The notes under the pieces: model-generated
Database searches by the model: none
Told to the model about the DNA's origin: nothing
What the model saw: only the letters and a program-made list of their open reading frames with translations
Source of the DNA: Amoebophrya sp. A120
Taxonomy: Eukaryota > Sar > Dinophyceae > Syndiniales > Amoebophryaceae
NCBI GenBank assembly: GCA_905178155.1
Contig: CAJINV010000021.1
Location: forward strand, 912,449-976,448
Reading direction: 5' to 3'
DNA length: 64,000 nucleotides
Position numbers and translations under genes: made by a program
Shown: piece by piece, positions 54,216 to 64,000 of the stretch
Numbering within the stretch: position 1 is the stretch's first letter
Layout: each line of letters starts with the position of its first letter

Positions 54216-56923
54216 TCAGTCTTCGTGCTTGTACACGTGGGTTTGCGTTCCTTGGCTGTCGTAAAAGTGTATTTCGCGCAGATTCGGAATCGTGCCCCAG
54301 CAGGTCCAGTCGACTGCGCACCAAATGCGGCTCACCTCCACACGCGGATTGTACAGAGAAAACGCCCGACTGCTGCTGTGCGACGCCGCGCTGCTCGGGA
54401 ACCAGATTTATCCTGTGCAAAAGTTGTACCGTACTCGTATTGCAGCACTTTTCTGAAGCTAAATCCGCATTTACAAATTTTATTTCTCATGCTGAGGAAA
54501 TTTGTAATGCATGACTGCATTTATACGAGTACGATACTTTTGCAATGCATAATATTCGCGCGCAGTCGATTCCCTCGGTTCCCACTAACTGCACCACTTT
54601 TCCACTCTCAAAAACCGATGCACTGCTGGCGCAGGAAGAGCTAACGGCAAGATTCGTCGTTGCTCCCACGCTGTTGGAGATCCCACTTGCTGCTGCTGTA
54701 GTCGAGGTCGTTGTCGAGGCTGCTGTGGTCACTGCGGTGGACGAAGTTACGCTTGCGGTTCCTGAAAATTGCGCGGCAGTTAATAGTTCTGCTGGTGCTT
54801 TCGTTGTGTCGTTCATGTTCATGTTCATCTTCGTGCTCCCGCTACTATTTTTGTTTTTCTCAAGCAGCTTTTTAGGCTGTTCCTTCGCAAGCTCTGCTGC
54901 GTCTTCCTTCGCGACTTCAGCTTCGTCGTATGAGAGTGCACAACTCCCCCTCCCCCTCATTTGTCATGCAAAATACCTAATTTACGCCTTGGCTCTCGGC
55001 ACTGTTTGCATGACAAGTTCTGGCAGCCCAAATAGCACTACAATCCTGTCCAAATTTGTCATGCGAAATCTGTATTCTTGCTGGCGCTTGTATTGCTGTT
55101 CATGCAATACAAATGAGGGGGAGGGGGAGTTGTGCACTTCTATACGTCGCGCAACGTGAACCCCTTTTTCACCTTGAGCGTCTCGGTCACTTTTCCGAGC
55201 AGCTTGCTAAGGTTATCCTCGAGGAGAATCTATGAACTGCAAAAGTATCGCACTCGTATAAATGCATGACAAATTCCCTCAGCATGAGAAATAAAATTAG
55301 TAATGCGGATTTACCTTGAGAAAAAAATGCGTAATGCATGACTGCAATACGAGTACGATACTTTTGCACAGGATAGAACCTGAGGGGAAAATTCGTCCAC
55401 GTTCTCCTTCTTCGAAACCTCGCGCCACTCATATCCAAGAAAAAAACTAAGCGAGTGTAAATTTGTGATGCTGAATTATGTAGAACAGTTATCACTTGTC
55501 ATGCTGGACTTGCGTCATAAGCTACTTTGACTTTCATGATCCGCGTTTCCACTAATACTGGCTGCGCATGACAGGTTCCTTTGTTCCCGGTAAAAATGCA
55601 AAACGAATTTGTGATGCTGCTCTCCATAGAAAGTTACACTTACGCAGTTTTTTTCCTGGATGACTCAGCCTCGATCACCACTGACGAATCGTCTTGCATT
55701 GACTCGTCGGCTTCTACACATTTACCAGAGGTGGCACCAATTGTCGTCCTATCTTTATTTTTCATCGACAGCTGAGCAGTGGAACTAGAAGTACAACCTT
55801 CTTGTCTCTGCGCAAACTTCCGTCGCAATAGCAAGGCCCGTGGGTACTTCTGAATGAATATTACCAGCGTCGCGGAGCGTGAAACGCCCAGATTGCTAAC
55901 GCCACTCCCGGTGGACAGATTCCTTCCGAGCTTTAATGTTTGTTCCGCGGCGCTTGTTGTATATGTATCCCCGGCGGAGGAAACGGATTTTGTCTTTTCT
56001 ATCCTGTAGTTCTCTCCTCGTGGTCCACGACCATCCTGGACGTTTAATCGATCTGACGGACCTACTGCTGCACTTCCCCCTGCTTGCGACGGGCGGGTAG
56101 AAAAAGTGGTCGTTACGTGTGCGTCAAAGCTGCCGCTCTGTTGGTGCAGAAAAAACTGCTCGGAGGTCAAATCCGCCGGTGTCGGTAAGTACTCCTTCGC
56201 CATATAAAAGTGCACAACTCCCCCCCCCATTTGGATGCCATGAACAGCAATACAAACACCACCACACGTGGAGCCTCTGCATGACAAATGTGTGTGCTTA
56301 GTGTAGTACTCTTTGGGCTTCATCCGGAATTTGTCATGCAAACAGTGCCACAAGAAAGCAACAAATAACTGGATTTGGGTTTTTGCATGACAAATGAGGG
56401 AGAGGCGGAGTTGTGCACTGTCATACGCCAGCTCATTGATGTAGTTCCCGGCCGTTTTTACGTAGTCTGTCCAGGAGATAGTAGTTGCAATTTGGTTCAT
56501 TTCTCCGCCCTGCGCACCAGAATTATCGCCTTCGGTCGACGGCGACGTCCTATCTGCCTCGTTGATGACCTCTGCGAAGTCCTCGATTGCGAGCCAGTCA
56601 TCTTCCTCGTCGTAGTCAGTTTCATTGTCGTCTATAATTTTCTCAGCTGGTTGGGCAGAATTAACATCTTCTGCCAGCGCTCCACCGCCAAGCACGACAC
56701 TGCTAAGTTTCTGCAAGGGGCCCCTACTACACGCCGACAGTTCCTTCCTGTTGTGGTCCTTTGACTTTGATGTTCTCGCAGCTGCATTCGATTGTGCAGT
56801 CGGTGAGTACACGCGGATCGGCTGGATCAAACACCATCCAGGTTCGCCCTGCTCCGGTGGTGCAGTGTCGCCCTTCGAGGGGTCTTTCTCCTGACTACCG
56901 CTGCCGGTGTTCACGTTTCCCAT
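54216..56923 (-). CDS. Unknown protein with possible N-myristoylation site
   Basis: Six exons (56923-56426, 56197-55664, 55427-55376, 55225-55145, 54923-54552, 54403-54216) over five introner elements give 574 aa in frame. It begins MGNVNTGS, a possible myristoylation start. Acidic stretches (ETDYDEEDDWLAIEDFAEVI), a short hydrophobic-basic piece (ATLVIFIQKYPRALLLRRK), a helical region (LLEDNLSKLLGKVTETLKV) and a compact C-terminal block rich in aromatics (VSRIWCAVDWTCWGTIPNL, REIHFYDSQGTQTHVY) follow. No family recognised; the C-terminal block is the best part to search. The first intron is open in the coding frame. Confidence 0.75.
54409..54551. mobile_element. Introner element, family B
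   Basis: 143 bp; TATCCTGTGCAAAAGTTGTA to TTTTGCAATGCATA. Flanks AGATT/ATATT. Core ATTTCTCATGCTGAGG on the + strand, opposite to the copy at 55231. Confidence 0.9.
54929..55144. mobile_element. Introner element, family A
   Basis: 216 bp; TATGAGAGTGCACAACTCCC and inverse; exact CGTCG duplication. Confidence 0.94.
55231..55375. mobile_element. Introner element, family B
   Basis: 145 bp; TATGAACTGCAAAAGTATCG to TTTTGCACAGGATA. Flanks GAATC/GAACC. Core CCTCAGCATGAGAAAT on the + strand. Confidence 0.92.
55433..55663. mobile_element. Introner element, family F-like
   Basis: 231 bp; ATCCAAGAAAAAAACTAAGC and inverse ending CAGTTTTTTTCCTGGATGA. Flanks CTCAT/CTCAG. Ends differ slightly from the TAT...ATA rule. 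Confidence 0.82.
56203..56425. mobile_element. Introner element, family A, open reading frame throughout
   Basis: 223 bp; TATAAAAGTGCACAACTCCC and inverse; exact CGCCA duplication. Body plus one duplication is 228 bp, divisible by three, with no stop in the host frame. Confidence 0.93.
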
Positions 56924-58123
56924 GCTAGGGCCGCTGTGGTAAGTGGCTGGGTCGAAGCAAACGGAGGTGCAGGAGGTGCTGGGTTAAGCAGTAGTAGCAC
57001 TGCTAGCCTGCACCAGCCCTCCTTGCGCTAGTAGTTGTACTACTGCTTTCGAAGGCGAATACCATCTACAGAAGATAAGTATCACATGCGTTCTTACAAG
57101 TAGATCATGCACTCCTGGCTCAACCTAGGAACCATACGGGTGATATTTGAGGCACTGTTGTGCTTGTGGTTTGGATCAGGATTCATTTCTGTAATAGGGT
57201 TAGCCGGAGACTAGTCAAAAAAACTGCCTGGCGACCCGAAACATTTTCTAGAAAACAACGTAGTTGATGCCGGTCGGGCGTCTGGCTTGGCGCTGTTAGG
57301 GCGTGTGCAAATACGTGGAAGCACAAGCACCCCAGCAGGAGCTGACAGAATAGAGCGACAAGCTAACAAGGGATCGCCATCGCAAAAGAAAAACGAAGAG
57401 CGAAAAGTATTGTACAAACATAGTCAGGCAAAGAAAAAAAATATGTTGCGTCGTCGTGTGGGGAAAAAATACTGTACCAGAAAAAGGGAAAAAGTGTTGA
57501 TGAAGAGGGCCCTGTGTGCGACCGAGGTGGATCGTCTTGCAGCAGATTTTTTTTGCTATCGTCGCTCAAGGTAGCCAAAACTAGCATGTTTTTCGTCAAC
57601 ATCATGTCGATTCTTATTTGTTTCCTCTCTCTCATCTCTCCAACATGTAATTCATCGTTTGGATGACATGGACATCTTCATCCAAAGTGTCAGAATATTA
57701 CACCACGGGGTCTGGTGCCGCTGCCCAACGAATATCGGACCGAGAAATTGAAATACCGGACCAGGCTCTACTTCTACCTGTGCGTTGATGAACAACAAAT
57801 CGCGTCGCAACGACCCCACAACTGCGGCACACGCGTAGAACGGTAAAAAAGCTCAAGTAAATCAGTGCGAGTTTATGTTCCTCGTGTTTACTAAGAATAC
57901 AAGTCGTCGTGCTGTCGTTTTCCGACAAAAAATCTCTGGAACTACTGCAAGCCGAAGCCAGCAAACAGAAACACGTACAAAGTTGCTTCGACATGATATT
58001 AATTCTCTTGTGTTGCTCCTTGCCAGGAAGTGTTCCAGCAACTTCGTTAGCGTTAATCCAGCTAGGCACTTTTAAAGCACGACTTTTTCGTCCTTGCTTT
58101 CCAACAGCTACAGCCTTCATTTA
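56924..58123. other. Intergenic, nothing recognised
   Basis: 1.2 kb. No element ends, no exon with recognisable features. Confidence 0.5.
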
Positions 58124-58962
58124 TCATTTTCCACCCCCCGTCGGTCTGTTCTCCGGCGGTTTGCTGCCGACCGGAAACCCTGCTGGATCCAACCGCACCG
58201 CCACGCCCTTCGCTCCCCCAACCCAGCTGAGCATTGTGGAGTCGCAGAGCATGCCCTCCGACGCCGACCCGCCCACCGAGGCCTTCTGCACTGAAGTTCC
58301 GCCGTCCTCGACAGATTTCTATGGATTGCAAAAATGTCTGGGTCTGGAAATTTGTAATGCTGCGTTGGGAATAATGAATGCTCTGTAATGCACAGCCAAG
58401 CATGAAAAATATGATCTGCGCTTCTTTGTGTTGCGTTTTTCGCATGACAAACTGCGTTTTTGCATGACAGGCCACAGGGTGAGGGTCTCTTCTTGGACAC
58501 GCATCACAAACTTTTTGGTCATGCCAGACAAGCATGACAAACATGCATTCTTCCAGACCCAGACATTTTTACAATCCATAATTTCCCCGCCGGCACGATT
58601 GCGCCGACCTGCGCGACCACCACATGCTCACCGACTTTGACCTTCACATCGTTGGTGACGATGGTCAATAGGGTCTTCTTGTCTTCTTCGTCGTCGTTTT
58701 CTTCTTCTCTTATCCTAACCTGCAACTTGTTCAACTTCTTTCCGGATGGCTCGGCGGATTCAACTTTTCCAACGACAAAATTGGCAAATTTCTTCACCCA
58801 GGGGAATTCCTCGTAGGGGAGACTCTCGCCGCAGGAGAGGCACATCGCGGGGCCATGCTCGTCTTCCGGGTCCTCCGGCTCAAACTCCGTGCTGCCGCAA
58901 TCCGGCTGCGGGCACGCCAGGCGGCCCCCGTAGGGCGTTTCTTCCGAGGCGTCGAAGGTCAT
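58124..58962 (-). CDS. Zinc-ribbon plus tRNA-binding OB-fold protein (EMAP/Arc1-like)
   Basis: Two exons (58962-58581, 58314-58124) over one family C introner element give 190 aa. Residues 12-50 hold two Cys pairs (CPQPDC ... CLSCGE) typical of a zinc ribbon. From residue 50 a tRNA-binding OB-fold follows: FANFVVGKVESAEPSGKKLN, TIVTNDVKVKVGEHVVVAQV, AIVPAGKSVED, then the signature SEGMLCDSTMLSWVGGAKGV. In EMAP-II, Arc1 and YtpR-type domains this fold binds tRNA. A separate zinc ribbon with such a domain is unusual to me; the exact role is open. The frame after the join is chosen because it yields the GMLCDS motif. Confidence 0.85.
58320..58580. mobile_element. Introner element, family C
   Basis: 261 bp; TATGGATTGCAAAAATGTCT and inverse; exact ATTTC duplication. 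Confidence 0.93.
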
Positions 58963-59536
58963 TTTCGTAACTGTAATGATACAACTTTTTCCGCGGGTTC
59001 TAGTTCTTCTTGTCTAGTACTCCTGTATCCTTGTGTATGCGACGTTGCGGACACTTTATTTTCAAAGTACAGTCGTGCTGCGAGTCGCGAGAACTAGAAC
59101 TGAAAAGAGATGAAAGCTGTGGTCGTGGCGTAGTTGTACTATCTGTAATTCATCGCCCATTTTACATCGATCACCCGGTTTTTGTCGCTGTGGTGGTTTT
59201 TTGTTTCATGGCGCAAATAATGATCTTCCTGATATTATATATTCACTTCAGAAACGGAAATAGATGCCATAACAATTCAAGCGACGAATGCCACGATTAG
59301 AACAGCGCTTCATAATTTTCTGCAGACACGTAGACGTACTCAATCAAAGATTTTCCGTCCGTATAATCGTAGAGTTTCATAAATTTTTCGTTTCGCTTGT
59401 TCAACATGTTGTTCTCATTTTTTCATTTCTTGGAAGTAGAGCGACGTCGTAGTACGCGCCAGCTCTCCATTTCTTTGCATTTGTTTCGCGGAGCCAAGTC
59501 ATCTTGTTCACGATGCTGCAACCTCTTCGCAGCTGC
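58963..59536. other. Intergenic, nothing recognised
   Basis: Between the OB-fold gene start and the rhodanese stop. Confidence 0.5.
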
Positions 59537-61004
59537 TCATCCAACAACCAATTCTTTCACTTCATCGATCCCATATCGCAAGGAAAAATCCCCCCTCCCC
59601 ATATCGAAAACGAAATTTGTGATGCTTTATTTGAGGTCACAAATCGATTTGTCATGCTAGAAGGCCAAGAGCCGCAGCCGTTGCCTCGTTTGCAGACAAT
59701 TTGTCATGCTGTTTCCCACTCTCAGATGCCTCCTCTCATGCTGAAGATGCAAGGCTTCGCCACGCCACCCAGCACTACAGTCCGCATCTTTTCCCGTGTA
59801 GCATGACAAAGCTGATTTGTGACAACAAATCTGCATTACAGATTTCCGTTTTGATATGGGGAGGGGGGATTTTTCCTTTTGATATCCCACCGCCATTCTT
59901 CACATTTGAATACCTGGTTTCATTTGTTCAACAATTTTTTCAGCGATCGTGTCTGTGCCATCGCAGTACTACAGCATGACAGATCTGGCTTCTTAGCTTC
60001 ACGTATAGCAATACAAATTTATCATTCGTTTTTCCTTCTGGAAGAACTTGTCATGCTATTTCTACTAGTGCGATACTTTTGTAATGCCTATCCCTATTAA
60101 CGATAAGTAGCGACTACCCGAGTTCCCTCAAGGCGTCCGCGGCCCTCTGCGCCCGTCTATGCGAAGAAAAAAGTGTTACAGTCACACACTGTGTTGCGAA
60201 ACAAGCAAGACAGGCAACCTTTGTCATGCAGGACATGCTTGGCAGCCTCATTTAATTCGTGTTTTCCCTTATAGTCTGCGCATCACAGGTTTGCTTTGGC
60301 ATGTCGAGCAACTTTGTGATGCAGAAACTCCAACAAATGTGTAACTGTATCACTTTTTTCCTGGGATACCGTCCACCCACCGCACAGTAGACCAGAATCG
60401 GCTTTGCCTTGTCGTCCGCAGGCAGCAATTGACTAGCGGCGTTGAAGGCCGCGATCGGATCGTCTGTCATCCGAATAGAGATGTTGACCGAATTGGGCAC
60501 CTGCTTTTCCGCAAACTCCTCCGGCGTGCGGACGTCCACCAGCAGCGCATTTGGATCCTTCGCAGTTTTCTCCCACTCCGGCTCCGTCACCTTGCTCGCC
60601 TGGAAATCCGGCCCACGCGTAGTGCTGCTCATCGTGCGCTTTTGGTGGGATAATGATAAAGGAGTGCGAGTTGATGAAAATCTTGTGCGGTCTTCTTCGT
60701 GCCCGCGGCTTTCTCGGGTTCTTGCGGTACCGTGTTGCCGACGAGAACTTTTACTCGCTGACGGATGAACAAGATCTGCAGGATGTTGTTGTCCTGCCAA
60801 AGCGCCTTTTGATGTAGTTGAACCTCCGACCAGAAGTTCCGATGCCCTTATGCCACGAAGAATTGGTGAGGGTAGTAGATGTAGAAGTCCAGCGAAATTG
60901 TAAATATCGCTATTCAACAACGTCAAGGTGGAGGAAGGAAACAAAGTAAGTTTTTGATTTCGGCTCGTCGGAAGAGATGCCCTGCGACAGATACTGCGAA
61001 GCAT
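59537..61004 (-). CDS. Single-domain rhodanese with possible organelle targeting leader
   Basis: Four exons (61004-60369, 60152-60118, 59913-59885, 59568-59537) give 243 aa. Two introns are introner elements; one is GT-AG (59914-60117). The rhodanese domain is complete: ALLVDVRTPEEFAEKQVPNS, VNISIRM, the active-site loop VYCAVGGRAQRAADAL with catalytic Cys, and ELGYSNVKNGGGIDEVKELV. The family transfers sulfur or serves as a phosphatase-like fold. A basic N terminus (MLRSICRRASLPTSRN) looks like a mitochondrial or plastid leader. An inner ATG at 60632 (MSSTTRGPDF) would give the bare domain, so the start is uncertain. Confidence 0.88.
59574..59884. mobile_element. Introner element, family I
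   Basis: 311 bp; TATCGCAAGGAAAAATCCCC and inverse GGGGATTTTTCCTTTTGATA; exact TCCCA duplication. Only member here. Confidence 0.9.
59914..60117 (-). other. GT-AG intron of rhodanese gene with family B remnant
   Basis: Donor CTCGG|GTAGTC, acceptor AAACCAG|GTATTC; join reads LRELGYSNVKNGG. Inside, near 60065-60091, is a family B end (AGTGCGATACTTTTGTAATG). Confidence 0.82.
60158..60368. mobile_element. Introner element, family F-like
   Basis: 211 bp; TATGCGAAGAAAAAAGTGTT and inverse CACTTTTTTCCTGGGATA; exact CCGTC duplication. Interrupts the codons just after the active-site loop. Confidence 0.92.
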
Positions 61005-62083
61005 GGTTCGAAATGAAATCTCGAGAAATAACAAACTCGTTGCAAACCTCTTGTCTTATCAATTGCTGGAGCAGCACGTGCCTACTTTTGATGTCGTGGA
61101 CCGATGTTTATTTTGATTCCTCGCTAATCTTGCAGGAGGGGTAGGAACATCAAACGTGGTGTGAAGATATGGCGTTGTAAGTCGGGGTGCGTGTGGTGTG
61201 CGAGACCGAAACCAAAAAACAGTCCAGATCTTTTGTAAGTCATCATAAAATTTTCGGATCGGGATCTTGACAGGTTTAGTAATGATGTTGGACTACTTGT
61301 AAGTACTTCCTCGTCCACCTCGCCAAGGCATTGGCATAGCTAGGCTTGTTTCTCGTGATCTTTCTCTGCATTTAAGATTTTTCGTTTTATTCGCCTCCGT
61401 CGGGGGAGCACCCACCAAGCAGTACCAGAGCAGACCTAAATCCTGTGGAAATAACTTCAAGTCTCTGGGGGGGAGGAATCAGCGTTGGTCTTTCGTGCCC
61501 AGTTGTTCTCTGCAGATCATGAAGAAAAAAGGAAGAGAATGGACGACGAAGCAGCAACAAAAGAAGTAACCGAGAAAATGATCTGCCACGTAGTGTACGA
61601 TTTTTAAAAGGCAATATAGAAAAGCCAAATGCATATATGAGTGAGTATTCAACCAAGTAATAGAACTGCATATCATGAAAAGTGGCCTGACGTCGGGAAT
61701 TTTTAGGGCTGCTGCATCGAAGGGCACGTATTGCAACAAAACACGATAGGGCTGTGGACTACATGTTCAGATTGTAAACAAAACTCGGAAAACCAAACGC
61801 TGTCTTATTGTCAGACGAAACCAACTGCGAAAAGCAACATTGAGCATCTGACTGATAACTCTTCGTTGAAAAAAATACTGTACGTGTACGTAGCTACGAA
61901 CAATAAAGAGTTGTAAGAGCTTAAAAATCTTTGCTTCGAAACCAAGGTAGGAGGAAAAAAGTCGCAATCATTGACAAAAAGTTCTCCTGCAGGCTGTTTT
62001 TCAGGCGCTGCCTGTAAATTATCGTCCACAGCAAGGATTTCATTTCCAATGCCGTACTGCCCCCGCCGCCGCCGCGCATACAT
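61005..62083. other. Intergenic, nothing recognised
   Basis: About 1.1 kb; no element ends, no supported exon. Confidence 0.5.
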
Positions 62084-64000
62084 TCACATGAAATCGAAAT
62101 GCTGCGCGAGGTCGCTGGATTCCGATTCAGACCCATCTCCGTCCCCACCCTCGCTCTCCTCGTCCGCGTCCAGCTCAAATTCGACGGCTTCCATCACTGG
62201 ACGGGTCAGCGGAGCTTGGTGGGCGGCTGGTCGTGCTGGGGCAGCTTCCACTTGCCGCCGTGGTTCTTGCGGTGGTGCTGCAAAAATCGCGCCAGGGGTT
62301 CCTGCCGCACTAGGTGTAGTGCTACTCGTAGCTCCTCCTGGTGCTCTACCTGCTGTAGTGCCACTACCACCGCAATGGAAGTTGTTTGATGATGACGAGG
62401 ATGTTGACGTCGCAGCAGGAGCAGAAGTTGTCGGCCGTGCTAAATGGTTTTGCGTGTTGCTCCGTTCACCTCCTGCAAGAAGATGTTGATTTAACGATGA
62501 AGGCGCTGCAGCCAGTTGTCCCGCTTCGTGCGGATCTGGTGCGGACGAGGTGGCTCCACCGATGTTGTTCACAGGAGTAGTCCAAGACTCAACCTCGTTC
62601 TGGTTCTGAACAATTGCATACGGAGTGCTGGAGGGAACAGCTGTACTTGTACTACCCCTCGCGGGAGGAAAGGGGCACACAGCAGGCACGGAGATCGACG
62701 ACGATGGTGGAAACCCTGCGAACGGCGGCGCGACAGGAACAGGTCGTGAGCCTCCACCAGCATGAAGGGGATCAGCAACAGAACCTGCTCCTCCACCGTC
62801 GAGGAGCACGTGCTGGCCACCGCTGCTAAAGGTAGTAGTTGTTGCCAGCGGAAAGGTGGAAGAACTGGCGTGGTGCTGCAGAAAAGACTGATCTTGGTAA
62901 ACAGCCACCGGAAACAAGATAACTTGCTGCTGCAACTGCTGTTGCATGTCCGCGAGAGAAGAAGCACCACAACTGGTGGAAGAGCTAGTATTACAACTGT
63001 GGAGCTGCAGGACATTTGCGATTTCGCTTGTAGTTTGCGCGCACGGATATTGATGGCAATTCTGTTGCGCTGGTGGGTGCGATTGCGATTGCTGACTGGA
63101 AGCAGTCAGGGGCACCACCCAAGGCAGTAGTTCTTGCGCCATCGGTTGTTCGTGTGCAGAAGCTGCTCCCGAGAAAGAGGACATTCGAGGAGGAGCATTG
63201 CATTCCATTGCCCCCGCACTCCCGGGCAGTATTGCATTTCTTGCAGCGTCAACATCCATGGTACTGGCAGGCGGAACTCCCGAAGCTAAAGGAAATAACG
63301 CTGGGCCTGAACAAGTTGCAGTAAAACTGGAACAAGTACTAGTTGCAGGCGCAATTCCAATCGTAGTTGCGCCGGTCGACGTCGCAGTTTCTTTTACCTG
63401 CTCAACAGAAGCGTTCATCTGCAGCATATCGAAGCTGGGCTCTTGCTGATCTTCCTGCACCACCGCTATGTCGCTTTGTTTGGCAAGAGGGAAAACTCCC
63501 GGACCTGCTGCGCTGGTGTTAATATCGTCCCAGGAGTCCCAAGAATCTTCCCCAGAGCGCGCATCATGATCTTCGCACAAATCTTCGTTTTCCTCCTCCT
63601 CGTCAATATCCTGATCAATTTCGGTTACTGCCAGCGGATGTTGCGGTTGCGAAATCTTTATTCGCGGGGCATTCGCATGAAGATTTTTGTCTTGTGCAGA
63701 AGTCGTGTGGCGGATCTTCATGGCGTCGTGGTCCTGTGGAACTGCGACTGGAACTGCTTGTCCTTGCTGCTCGTCTTCTTGTCGTCCAGCCTGTGGTTGT
63801 TCGTCAGTTGTTTTCATGCAGGTCGTTTTGGTTGCTCGACTGCTGGAACTGGTGGTGCCAGTAGTGTAGTTTTTAGTGCTACCAGGCTCAGCCAGGGGAC
63901 GTCGTCCAGATGCCGTTGCAGCTACAGCTTCTGCTTCCTTTAAAAAAGCCCCACTCGAGGACGCAGCAGGTGGTGGAACTGCAACGTTTTTGATATCGCC
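62084..64000 (-). CDS. Low-complexity protein, 5' end beyond window
   Basis: An open frame of more than 630 codons enters from the window edge and stops at 62084. It is rich in Ser, Ala, Pro, Gln and Thr with short acidic runs (IDQDIDEEEENEDLCEDHD) and an acidic end (VEFELDADEESEGGDGDGSE). No folded domain is visible. The length without stops and the in-frame Gln/Ser runs resemble the disordered parts of neighbouring proteins, so I take it as real. Function unknown. Confidence 0.55.
   Translation of the reverse strand, partial: GDIKNVAVPPPAASSSGAFLKEAEAVAATASGRRPLAEPGSTKNYTTGTTSSSSRATKTTCMKTTDEQPQAGRQEDEQQGQAVPVAVPQDHDAMKIRHTTSAQDKNLHANAPRIKISQPQHPLAVTEIDQDIDEEEENEDLCEDHDARSGEDSWDSWDDINTSAAGPGVFPLAKQSDIAVVQEDQQEPSFDMLQMNASVEQVKETATSTGATTIGIAPATSTCSSFTATCSGPALFPLASGVPPASTMDVDAARNAILPGSAGAMECNAPPRMSSFSGAASAHEQPMAQELLPWVVPLTASSQQSQSHPPAQQNCHQYPCAQTTSEIANVLQLHSCNTSSSTSCGASSLADMQQQLQQQVILFPVAVYQDQSFLQHHASSSTFPLATTTTFSSGGQHVLLDGGGAGSVADPLHAGGGSRPVPVAPPFAGFPPSSSISVPAVCPFPPARGSTSTAVPSSTPYAIVQNQNEVESWTTPVNNIGGATSSAPDPHEAGQLAAAPSSLNQHLLAGGERSNTQNHLARPTTSAPAATSTSSSSSNNFHCGGSGTTAGRAPGGATSSTTPSAAGTPGAIFAAPPQEPRRQVEAAPARPAAHQAPLTRPVMEAVEFELDADEESEGGDGDGSESESSDLAQHFDFM

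Overview
The window is nuclear DNA of a protist eukaryote. The genes encode IFT57, a SEC61 beta subunit, trehalose-6-phosphate phosphatase, a Ubl-WLM-PUB protease and a pentameric ligand-gated channel, and most are broken by many short introns. Every gene I can support (17, including one partial at each end) lies on the minus strand, which fits the one-directional gene arrays of dinoflagellates. Of the 64 introns I could place, 51 are introner elements: short units with terminal inverted repeats, starting TAT and ending ATA, flanked by about 5-bp target-site duplications. Only about 13 look like ordinary GT-AG introns. This pattern matches what is known of the parasitic dinoflagellate Amoebophrya (Syndiniales). 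That placement is an inference; no rRNA or other marker is present.

Layout on the minus strand, by rising coordinate: 1-683 unknown gene (3' end off the window); 1233-5958 DUF229/alkaline-phosphatase-fold protein; 6510-9113 TCD1/TcdA-type tRNA t6A dehydratase; 9990-13260 pentameric ligand-gated ion channel; 14776-19797 large multi-pass membrane protein; 21070-26388 trehalose-6-phosphate phosphatase; 27785-34084 coiled-coil protein with a 2-kb intron full of minisatellite; 34994-38083 IFT57; 39249-43597 Ubl-WLM-PUB metalloprotease with nine introner elements; 44680-46322 secretory EF-hand-like protein with a one-base frameshift; 47653-48100 SEC61 beta; 49274-49576 second SEC61-beta-like protein; 50336-53645 U-box-like protein; 54216-56923 unknown protein; 58124-58962 zinc-ribbon plus tRNA-binding OB-fold protein; 59537-61004 rhodanese; 62084-64000 low-complexity protein (5' end off the window). 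The stretches between genes hold little I can name.

The central observation is mechanical. Removing each element body plus one copy of the duplication restores the reading frame, and the total length comes out divisible by three, in gene after gene (channel 622 aa, phosphatase 1102 aa, IFT57 404 aa, WLM protease 754 aa, coiled-coil 748 aa, U-box 969 aa, rhodanese 243 aa). Joins fall inside conserved motifs such as GDDVTDE of the phosphatase. At least eight terminal-repeat families coexist. They share a ten-base internal motif, and one family is demonstrably spliced in both orientations. The splice boundaries are mostly not GT-AG. The genes are ordinary cell-biology genes and do not form an operon-like pathway; what unites them is the intron system.
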